From a virus, in the IMG/VR virus record IMGVR_UViG_3300032087_005431, positions 1 through 30,952 of that record: 30,952 nt of DNA, one strand, 5' to 3'. The number at the start of each line of letters is the position of its first letter. The stretch's first letter is position 1. Below, piece by piece: positions 19,401 through 26,547 of this stretch. The notes beneath the pieces are model-generated. The model did no database searches. It was given only the letters and a program-made list of their open reading frames with translations, and was not told where the DNA came from. The translations under genes were made by a program, and so were the position numbers.

Positions 19401-22400
19401 ATAACTAATTACCTCATAAAATTCGTATCCATGAACTTCAGAATTGAATCCAATTCCACTATTGGGAACAATATCAATATTTTCTAAAAATACTTTATCT
19501 CCAGATTTAAATGGATCAGTACTAAAACCTAAAATTGGTGTTGCCAAATTGCATGTTAAAGAATTATCAGATTCGGTAACTATTTTATCTATTCTTATTC
19601 CGTTAGAATTATCTATAGACTTTACAGTTACTTTTGTTTTTGGTAATCCGGATGGAGTAATTAATATATTTACATTTGATATGTTGCCAGAAGCACCACC
19701 TAAATCTGCAACAATCAATCCACCATGATTTATTTTTTCTCCAGTTTCGGTATTCACTAACACTAAATTTGGTGCAGAAGGGTATCCTTTTCCTCTATTA
19801 ATAACATTTATATTTGACAGTATATTATTATTTGTAACCGTAATATTTTGTGGAAAACTTAAAGTGGGTCTGATGGTATTATCTATAGAATATTCAAATC
19901 CACTATTTGTATCTTCTTTTTCTAGTATTCTTCCTATATCTTTAGAGAGTAATTCTATATCTAAACCAACACCAGATGTAGATCCAATACTGGTAAGATA
20001 TGGTTTCGAATAATATCGTTTTTGTTGATCTAAAATTTGTATTTTATTAACACTACCCTTGGCATTCTTCGATGTTGTGGTGTATTTTAAAGTATCACAT
20101 TCTTCTTGAGTATATGATGATCTTTCTGGAAGTTCATTGAGATATATTTCAAAAGTAGTATCACCTACACCCGTAACACGGTATTTTGAATTATACTTGC
20201 TATCTACAAAAACAATTTTCGCATTGTTTTCTGATAGAGGTATTGTATTGATATTTTTATTAGTAGAATCGACCAATGAATAATATAAAACACTTGGATT
20301 ATTATCTCTCGATTCTAAAGTATAGGTAGTAAATCCAACATTAGTAAAGTTAAATGTACTAGAACCTGCTCCAGATATAAATTCATTTTGTAAATTTTTA
20401 TCGTAGTATAACTTCAATTTATATCCTTGTATTGAAGAATCTGAAAGATTTAAAACAAGATTATTATTTGAAGTTACATCAATACTCTTATTAATTAATG
20501 TTAGGTAATCTAATGATCCTAAGGAGTTTTGATAATACCTTATTAAGATTGGTGGTTTGCTAGTAGAATCGAGATGTGTGAGTGCTAGATTAATATTATT
20601 TTCATCAACTCGATAAACATAGAATTGTTTACTTGTAAACTCCAGATAGGAAGATCCATCCAAATACTCAAGTGGAGTAGACTCAACACTATTATAACGT
20701 ACCCTATCCCCAGTTTTAAATGGATGTCCTGTTATAGTAAGTTGTAATGGGTATCCGGATCCTCCAGATATGCTTTCAATATAAGTAGGATGTATTCCAA
20801 TAAATCCTTCATCATGCTTTATAAATTTTACATACTCTGTAGTTCCAATACCAACAGAAAGATTTGGTTTCACCTGTAGATCAATGACATCATTATTTTT
20901 CAAGTAATGATCTGTAGATACTGATACCTTAGCAGTGTTTTGTTTTACAACACAGGTCTCCTCATCCACAATCGGTTCAATTGAATATTCAAAATTGTTC
21001 CCTGCAGTCATTTTATTGGTAAAAAATGCACCACTGGATGAAGTTACGAATCCAACATTAGTTGTAATACCAATAAGATCTTCAGTTTTTTTGATTATGT
21101 AAACTTCTGTAGATAACCCTGCCGTTGGGAACAGAGAAAAATCTCTTTCAAATTCTGTAAGTGAAAAATTATCAGATGAGGCATTTGGTCTTGATATTGT
21201 AACTTTTTGTCCAGTGATAAGATTGTGATTTGGTAAGTATATTGATTGTGTTGGAATATTTCGTGTAAACTGATTTGTTCCAACACTAAATTTTATCTCT
21301 GTACTTATTCCTACAGTATCACCAACACCTACAGATTCTAAGGGATTGAAATATCTTTTATATTTTGGAAGTTTAATACCATCATTTAAAATATCATCAA
21401 GTTTAATATAGTGTGGTAAAAAACTAACATTCGAATATTCACTTATAAAACCAACTACATTAGTTTTCTTAACTCTCAACACATTTTCATTTCTAAAAAC
21501 ATTTAAAACTGAAAAATAATGATCCGTGTTACCAGAATTACTATTATGTGTAATTTTAACTGAACTTCCTATTGATACAATATTAGGCAAATTTTCCACT
21601 TGTATATCAGTAACAATTCCAGATACTGCAGAATGATACCTACCGGAAGCTTCTAAATCATCAAATTCTGGAACTTCATTTAATATTCGCGAACCAAATC
21701 TATCAACAGAAACTGTTTTATTCCCTTCAAGATTTGCAAAATTAGTTGATACGCCAGTTATGTCAACTTTTGTGTTATTTTTTATGTCATGAGAAGGTAA
21801 AATATACAATATACTTCCAGAGTTACCTACAGAATATATCTTAACATTTTCATATTTTTTTGTTGTATTTACTATTGAAGTTACTTTTTTCCCTTCTAAA
21901 GAAGTGACACGTACTGTTGACTTAGATTTTGATTCATCTTCAATGTTTATTGTATCACCTACATTATAATCTTTACCAGCATTAATTATTTCTACACTAG
22001 TAACAATTCCAGAACTTATTTTAGAAACTTTTGAAGTTTGCTTTTCATTTGACAGATTAATTGGAAAAAAGTCATATGAAGCAAATTCATCATTGGTTTT
22101 GTATGGAGAAGTATTTCTTTTTAAAGATGTATTATTGAAATCTAATGATTGATCTAAAATTTTGTTGATATTTTCCTCTATTAATTTGGATTTATACTTA
22201 GGTCCTATAAAATATGGAAATCTTCCAACTTTATTACCTTTATTTTCTCTAATTGTTGCAAAATAAGCATAAACTCCATTAGGATACTCTGGAGTTACGC
22301 ACCACCTACCATTATATTCGTCTAAATCTCCAGAATTATTAAATTTATAATCTTCTATAAAAAATGAAGAGTTAGAATCATTATTGACAGAAAACTTATT

Positions 22401-25400
22401 GTCTGTTGGTCTATTAATGACATTGGAAATATCTTTGACATATCCAGAACTTAACTCTTGTACGCTTCCACTTTTCTCTGGGTTGGAGTATCCATATGGA
22501 CCATAAATTGGATTTCCATCATAAGCCCAACCAATTATTGGAGAGTGTTGTAATCCACTATCAGAAAAATAATTTATAAGTTTTTGAGAATATGAATTTA
22601 CAACATATTGCAACTTATTCTGACTATTTTTATATAAAATTTCATTTGCAGGATCTCTATAATCAGAATATTCTGTCCCATAAGAGTATGCTGAATCGAC
22701 AGTTAAATCTCTAACTCTACACTTAGATACTAACCCCTGTCCTGTAAAAATAGGTTCTATTTTTATATCATTATAAGAATACCCAGATCCCTGATTAATT
22801 ACTTTTGCTGATACTATTTTTCCATTTGAAATTGATACTCTAACTACAGCACCTATACCTTTTGAACTAATAATTTTTATTTCTGGAACAGAATTGTAAT
22901 CATAACCACCATAAGTTACAATAACATTCGTTATTTTTCCATCCGTAATTATTGGTTTCAAAGAGGCTTCTTTTCCTTGAATTACCGAAATATTTGGAGA
23001 TACTTCTAAATTTAATATAGAAGATCCATAATCAACCCCCTCCTCATACAAATATATTTGATCTATACTTCCTTTTACTACAGGAGTACAATTAATTGTA
23101 TTCAATCCAGTTGTTCCGGAAATAGTATATTCAACATTTACCTTTATGTCTGGATAATTAAAATATTGATATCCTGTACCTGAAGATGCTATAGAAACAT
23201 ATTTTTTTCTATTAAACAGTGTTACGTCTGTACCTCCAATACCAGCATCACACAATCTAAAAGAATTTTTGTCATTAGTTAAAATATAATATTGTTTATC
23301 TGAAGAAAGACCAGATATTGAAGTAGTTTGATAGTTATATGTTACCAATTCTCCATCAGAAAATCCGTGATTTTTGAAAGTTATTAGGTCATTTACTGTT
23401 GATATTCCAGATTGTTTGACTATTAGTTTTCTATTCGAATAACCCTCTCCAGGATTCTCTACATTAATGGAGGATATTGTTTTAACTGGTAGTGTCTTAA
23501 ACTTATGCAATCCAAAAAGTCCCTCAGTAGAAAATCCTACCGTGTTTATTCCACTCGTATAAGAATCTAAGTCTGGATATAATCTTACAGTTTTGGAATT
23601 TACTACTTCAACATAATATGAAGAATTGTTTGCCAAATAAGAAGTTGCTCTATTAAAACCTTTGAATGTGGAAAGACCTATAGATGGATTATTTGGATTA
23701 TTTTTATCATAAATTATTTTTTCTCCATCTAAGAAATTATGATCTGTAATGAATGTGAGTGTATCTAAATCATTATCAATCCCACCATTATCGCTCAATA
23801 ATTTCGCATTAAAAAATACTTCTCTTGAAAATAAATTTATTTGTGGACTTAATACTGCATTTTTTCCATTACCTCCAGTTATAGTAATCGAAATTGGTTC
23901 TTCAACTTCAAAATTAAATGGATCAACATGAACTTTTTCAACTGATCCTGTGAGTACTGGTTGTAGTTTTGCATTACCATCTACACTCAATTTTGGTGGA
24001 TTTATTACATCATATCCAAAACCACCATTCAATACATCAACTGACTTTAATGGTCCGTAGTAGATTTTATCATTTGATTTTGGACTTAATATTTCTACAC
24101 CATTAACTAAAATTCCAACTGTTCCAAAATTAACATCTTGATTATTTTCATTATATTCTGTAGGATAGGTTATTTTTTTTAGTATTTTTGCTGGGAATAT
24201 CTTGTTCTCATCAGTTTTTTGATTGTACAATGTAAAATTGTGTACCCCGGTTGGGATATCTTTTGATTTAAAATAAATTTGGTCATCAGATTGTAATGAA
24301 GAAATTGTATAGTATAATTTTATAAAAAACTCACTATCTTTTCTTCTAGTAGTTACATAATATACACCTTCTTCAAGACCTCCTATTCCTTCATCTCCGG
24401 TATATGAATAATATACTTTTTGACCGTCTAAAAATGGTGGTAATGTGCCATTTTTAGAAGACATTTTAATTTCAGTATAAGAATCCTGTATCGGATCAAA
24501 AGTAGAATCTTCTATTCCAGATGCACTATAAACAGCAATATCAGAATTAATTAAGTATGATGGTAATGAATTTGAAGCGATGTAAAAATTTGTATCTTCT
24601 TCATCATAAAAATTAATGATATTTGGAAATAATTTATCATATTTTAATTCTACGACAGAACTATTCGCATATTCTAATTTTCTTCTTATATCATACTCAT
24701 AATTAATTTTTCTTTTAAAAGTAAAGTTTCCATTTATAGTAGTTGTATTTAATGATTCTTTAGATATAGTAACAATTCCACCATTTCCATTTTGAGAAAT
24801 TGCAACAACTGATGCCCCCAAATCTTCAGTTAAGGTATTATTATCAGAATCAAATGTAACAAGATCTCCGATATCAATACCTGTTGTATCTGATAGTAAG
24901 ATAGTTCTGGCAGTTCCTACTAGTGTACCAGAATGGACATCTATTGATTCTAAATTCAATGAATTTGAGTTTTGATTTACATCACCAAAAGATCTATTAA
25001 AAGATATTGTACTTTCTGTTATTTCATTTACAATAGCAGTATTAAATTCTGAAGATGGTATTTCCGTATTTCTTCTTAAAAATTCTACTGTGTCGCCTAC
25101 TTTTAGAACATTAGAATTTATTGTAGTATCAATTTGTGCATCAGATCCTTTAAAATTTGTAATTCTAATTGGAATTCTTACGCTAGTATTGTAAATTAAT
25201 GAATCTGCAATTTTATTTTCACCTTTTTTGAAATTTTTCCCTAAAGAAGATACATTAACATTATCTCCAATATCACTAACATAATTTATGGTCTCATTTG
25301 TATAGTTTAAAATTAATTTATTTGCAGAACCCAGTACTCTAAATTCTATTTTTTTAGTAATATCTCCATTTTCATATGAATAATAAGTGTCATCAGAGTG

Positions 25401-26546
25401 AATATTTGATGCTTTAGGAATATCAAGATTTATATAAGTGTCATTTTCTGTATAGCACCCAAAGAATTGATTTACACTTTTTTCGGTGTAAAATATTTTA
25501 TTTTGATTATAATATAATATTCCAGAATCACCAAATCCGATAGTTGAATCTACAGTTAAAACATTTGAATTGTCTGAAGATTTGATATTTTCTACTAATT
25601 TTGTTGATGGTGTAACACCTAGTTTGTCTTCATTGCCAATTGTAATTTCATCATAACCAATATATAGAAATAGTTTATAGAATTTTTTACCAAATCTAAC
25701 TATAGATTCAACTTCTGATACTGAGGCAAATATATTTTCATCATTAGTTTTAGTTATTTGCTGCCCTCTTATGTTTCCAGGATTACCATTAGCAGTTAGT
25801 AACTCTACAAGTACTTCTCTTCTCCTCATAAAATCGGAGTGAGATGATTTTATTACATATTCTTCTAAATCAATGACTTTTGGATCTACTCCAAAAAGGG
25901 CATTGAATAAAATTCTTATAGATTCTCTATTTCCTTTTGTTTGATATAATGATGTAGTACTTTTTAAAAAATTGTTTATGTTTAAATTTGCATCTAAATC
26001 CTTTGATTCTAACTCAACAAGTAAAGAATTTTTTATTTTCTTATAAAATTCGTGTAAAAATAAGACACTAAGATTCAATACTTCATCACCACTCTTATGA
26101 GAGGAAATATTTGTAGATTTAAATGTTAAATTTTTACCATATTTGTCTATTCCACTAAAATTACGCACACAATCATTAAAACTAGTGCTAGTTTTTGATT
26201 TATATGTGATAATTTCGTCATTTATTTGAATTAATCCATACTCTTTTGGAAATCCCTTTGTACTGCTGACAAAAATTTGACTTGTAATCCCATTTTCAAC
26301 ATCAGTGCTCACATTTTGAGTAAGATTTGTTGTATTATTTAAAATTTCTGGTGTAAAATTGTCTAATTTTAAGTAATAAGGTAAATTTTCGACAATATCA
26401 ATATTTCCACCTTGCGATTCTTGAGAAATATAGTACTGTTTTAAAAATTCTAAGAATTTTGGACTCTCAGAAACTACAAATTCAGGTATTTGATTGTTTA
26501 AAATGTCCTGAATCTGAACTTTATTTTCAAAACTTGTTTGTATCAT
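13458..26546 (-). CDS. Giant baseplate wedge protein at the gp7 position, with YHYH domain, 4362 aa
   Basis: This single frame lies between gp6 and gp8, where T4 has gene 7 (1032 aa), so it is probably the gp7 counterpart. The N-terminal 270 residues are helical and non-repetitive (PEFVVSESPKFLEFLKQYY; a helix ending in RESIRILFNALFGVDP) and probably hold the wedge interface. Other visible parts: two STxGF...I-N-x-[EK]-I-x-Y modules (about 86-155 and 329-369); G-x-G-Y repeats near 840, 1120-1265, 1520, 2250, 3580-3640, 4000 and 4160; a YHYH-type domain near 1335-1430 (GWAYDGNPIYGPYGY, then GRWCVTPEYPNGVYAYF); three similar modules of about 130 residues near 2650-3040; an RGFVGSAASEHTDGT module near 3265-3290; and two F-I-N-G-I-[FL]-Q-x-P modules near 3374 and 3797. 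[VI]GIG[ST]T motifs are dense in the last third. AAGGA lies seven bases before the ATG, one base after the gp6 stop. Confidence 0.85.
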   Translation of the reverse strand: MIQTSFENKVQIQDILNNQIPEFVVSESPKFLEFLKQYYISQESQGGNIDIVENLPYYLKLDNFTPEILNNTTNLTQNVSTDVENGITSQIFVSSTKGFPKEYGLIQINDEIITYKSKTSTSFNDCVRNFSGIDKYGKNLTFKSTNISSHKSGDEVLNLSVLFLHEFYKKIKNSLLVELESKDLDANLNINNFLKSTTSLYQTKGNRESIRILFNALFGVDPKVIDLEEYVIKSSHSDFMRRREVLVELLTANGNPGNIRGQQITKTNDENIFASVSEVESIVRFGKKFYKLFLYIGYDEITIGNEDKLGVTPSTKLVENIKSSDNSNVLTVDSTIGFGDSGILYYNQNKIFYTEKSVNQFFGCYTENDTYINLDIPKASNIHSDDTYYSYENGDITKKIEFRVLGSANKLILNYTNETINYVSDIGDNVNVSSLGKNFKKGENKIADSLIYNTSVRIPIRITNFKGSDAQIDTTINSNVLKVGDTVEFLRRNTEIPSSEFNTAIVNEITESTISFNRSFGDVNQNSNSLNLESIDVHSGTLVGTARTILLSDTTGIDIGDLVTFDSDNNTLTEDLGASVVAISQNGNGGIVTISKESLNTTTINGNFTFKRKINYEYDIRRKLEYANSSVVELKYDKLFPNIINFYDEEDTNFYIASNSLPSYLINSDIAVYSASGIEDSTFDPIQDSYTEIKMSSKNGTLPPFLDGQKVYYSYTGDEGIGGLEEGVYYVTTRRKDSEFFIKLYYTISSLQSDDQIYFKSKDIPTGVHNFTLYNQKTDENKIFPAKILKKITYPTEYNENNQDVNFGTVGILVNGVEILSPKSNDKIYYGPLKSVDVLNGGFGYDVINPPKLSVDGNAKLQPVLTGSVEKVHVDPFNFEVEEPISITITGGNGKNAVLSPQINLFSREVFFNAKLLSDNGGIDNDLDTLTFITDHNFLDGEKIIYDKNNPNNPSIGLSTFKGFNRATSYLANNSSYYVEVVNSKTVRLYPDLDSYTSGINTVGFSTEGLFGLHKFKTLPVKTISSINVENPGEGYSNRKLIVKQSGISTVNDLITFKNHGFSDGELVTYNYQTTSISGLSSDKQYYILTNDKNSFRLCDAGIGGTDVTLFNRKKYVSIASSGTGYQYFNYPDIKVNVEYTISGTTGLNTINCTPVVKGSIDQIYLYEEGVDYGSSILNLEVSPNISVIQGKEASLKPIITDGKITNVIVTYGGYDYNSVPEIKIISSKGIGAVVRVSISNGKIVSAKVINQGSGYSYNDIKIEPIFTGQGLVSKCRVRDLTVDSAYSYGTEYSDYRDPANEILYKNSQNKLQYVVNSYSQKLINYFSDSGLQHSPIIGWAYDGNPIYGPYGYSNPEKSGSVQELSSGYVKDISNVINRPTDNKFSVNNDSNSSFFIEDYKFNNSGDLDEYNGRWCVTPEYPNGVYAYFATIRENKGNKVGRFPYFIGPKYKSKLIEENINKILDQSLDFNNTSLKRNTSPYKTNDEFASYDFFPINLSNEKQTSKVSKISSGIVTSVEIINAGKDYNVGDTINIEDESKSKSTVRVTSLEGKKVTSIVNTTKKYENVKIYSVGNSGSILYILPSHDIKNNTKVDITGVSTNFANLEGNKTVSVDRFGSRILNEVPEFDDLEASGRYHSAVSGIVTDIQVENLPNIVSIGSSVKITHNSNSGNTDHYFSVLNVFRNENVLRVKKTNVVGFISEYSNVSFLPHYIKLDDILNDGIKLPKYKRYFNPLESVGVGDTVGISTEIKFSVGTNQFTRNIPTQSIYLPNHNLITGQKVTISRPNASSDNFSLTEFERDFSLFPTAGLSTEVYIIKKTEDLIGITTNVGFVTSSSGAFFTNKMTAGNNFEYSIEPIVDEETCVVKQNTAKVSVSTDHYLKNNDVIDLQVKPNLSVGIGTTEYVKFIKHDEGFIGIHPTYIESISGGSGYPLQLTITGHPFKTGDRVRYNSVESTPLEYLDGSSYLEFTSKQFYVYRVDENNINLALTHLDSTSKPPILIRYYQNSLGSLDYLTLINKSIDVTSNNNLVLNLSDSSIQGYKLKLYYDKNLQNEFISGAGSSTFNFTNVGFTTYTLESRDNNPSVLYYSLVDSTNKNINTIPLSENNAKIVFVDSKYNSKYRVTGVGDTTFEIYLNELPERSSYTQEECDTLKYTTTSKNAKGSVNKIQILDQQKRYYSKPYLTSIGSTSGVGLDIELLSKDIGRILEKEDTNSGFEYSIDNTIRPTLSFPQNITVTNNNILSNINVINRGKGYPSAPNLVLVNTETGEKINHGGLIVADLGGASGNISNVNILITPSGLPKTKVTVKSIDNSNGIRIDKIVTESDNSLTCNLATPILGFSTDPFKSGDKVFLENIDIVPNSGIGFNSEVHGYEFYEVISYTSGSNPGTVVFRLPATKSKGSPGIAITFQTDTFATAIREDAYPTFEVIQEPGVMKIGERVILDNKDGTYFETDLTVVRSTSNKVKLLGNYVLNKDDVIIGKETNIKSTIYETLSLDGEYTISGSVVKEMGWSSESGKLNSDVQFISDNDYYQNMAYTIKSPKLWSEIESSVNSIIHPLGTKNFSDTQITGITTNISGSKTALDSIVTRSQSFISQSRSDIIKNFDFVKDFDVINNRSQSLLFKNVELTDSFIAKTNRVLKIDNISGLFSSSDDEYQDDSLVIDSLSARKNYYKFLIQIKSSPISILNGYNHLQFVEMIVLYDGINFISYLDKSSYSNKDLNEWVSSDIVPSHYGYVEPIANNNGNIDLYFYPNDVFDVDYDVKLLKTNYESYNVNSGSFDVGPISIFAKNTNTTSSNIVNVEELDSVTYTAFLTEAHVYDRVKNIASYHEIVTLYDGNDVQTSQFEFNSNKQQNSDESVGIFTSNLSGGNIILQFEPNETSNISVRTKTYGFGDTSIGISTYYFKSNLQDNESVRTIKIVGDHTNTGTSSASKTLISFNKNLFSSVKTYARVSLGSTISLHQIVTLCDIENSYTTEGPLVSIGNSVGYFESDINGDNLELKFKKSSEYSGSDVSITHLNYAFYSFLDESNVPNQLSVENLQENQIVSKYFSINSDNRDRTNFKLKYNGIPIYAKTFNPYDDNILTPSTGTFNISNHFFSTGERLIYTPNATFVGYGISAMHTSSNVGLSTEVYAIKVNNNSFQLAESEENAYNGIAITFDSYLGEGNAHQLEMYKKNEKTLIMVNDIVQYPLLDTNLNFQLTGHNQGNIGIADTFFALSGISSIRLEDILKIDDEYMKVVNVGIGTSSYGPIQFTSGDLNIVEVKRGFVGSAASEHTDGTNVDVYRGSYNIVGDEIHFVNSPRGNIGDLNTRDESNLLRARAEFSGRTFLRKNYSTNEIFDDFSNEFDGINTTFELTQSGLSTVGFGTTSGNGFLFINGIFQVPDTQNSTNSNFRIVSTSNKTNVVFTGIRDEDNLPLELSEDDVNQNQLPRGGLIVSLGSSSGMGYAPLVPAVVRLDTNESGEIIDVVSIASTAPNQTIGIVTAKYDNIRGILEIVSTEDDVTNNIVNRNINFLKLVGLGFTCDSSSDPTTVVYFPSDENPKNIIGLGKSTVTVNVGVSTLRHNYVGYGTVFSWYQNLTVGSGYTSGPIVGIVSDIGSGTLGSGAEIGITVGAGGTLGFNIDQPGSGYVTPVLNLPQPSYSNLPVTGISRLGIGTTTDTGVNLLVDLEVGPAAIGTDGYSGGNIGIGSTLFGIKSFSIARQGYGFKRGDVITAVGLVTAKELTEPLEEFKLFVLDTYQDSVASWQLGEMNLIDSIKSYQNGIRSAFPLFYEGELLSFQKDKNDVDSSFIDFNSLLVVFINGILQEPELSYDFNGGAVVTFLEPPKKEDEIEIYFYVGSRGEDSFQTDIIETIQVGDTLQVKRFDNTDIEQKQRTVFSINSVDTLNTDLYAGEGIDQEKNRPVNWIKQKQDFFINGVVYSKSRDSIEGQVYPIAKVISDFDDNATEIYVDNIELFDYEEKLIDLKTIDCFIIPDQSKNKIAIATANVSSIGTISSFNIDESGFGYSSTPVIKISNPIIGIGENRLWGTVGIGSTPSYSVSRVGTVGVDTTHIIVSDISNIVSGAAVTSIVTKDFDGVNGTGNDIRSIVSEGTTVQHVSSSGIVTITKPIIGITTTVTTTFKFGDLSVGDVGIGSTATATVTIENGSVSDITVVRPGSGYTDTSIPQVVISSPDTEFEEISKVTTVVGLSGAVVGIGTTDGINGADLALSFTLKTSEADYSSISQGIPIYIFNTTIGTGVTSIDTNNNDTIGISTQFLDNVYKVQFVDIDGSDSTGIITCNIASDTDISGQVGIGTTGTLENPVGRFSWGKISGFSRAASGKVSMAVTSYTVSGLSSYPTIRRSGTTSGLRNTGALTKKST
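22260..22545 (-). other. YHYH-type domain inside the 4362-aa protein
   Basis: Within the giant frame, residues about 1335-1430 carry GWAYDGNPIYGPYGY followed, after a linker, by SGDLDEYNGRWCVTPEYPNG and VYAYF. The G-[WY]-x-x-D-G-x-P-I-Y-G-P core and the later Y-x-Y-F are hallmarks of the YHYH family, found in secreted bacterial proteins and in several cyanophage structural proteins. Its biochemical role is not established. Here it is embedded between beta-repeat segments, which suggests an exposed domain. Confidence 0.75.
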
Positions 26547-26547
26547 C

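Noticed and set aside
13552-23931. Plus-strand open frames opposite the 4362-aa gene
   Set aside because: Pro/Val/Ser/Ile-rich translations reflect the reverse reading of VGIG and G-S-G-Y codons. No start signals and no coherent domains.
13458-26546. Assembly artefact or fusion of several genes
   Set aside because: The frame is open throughout without stops, composition is uniform, and it ends with a normal gap and promoter before gp8. Large single ORFs at this place are known in cyanophages.
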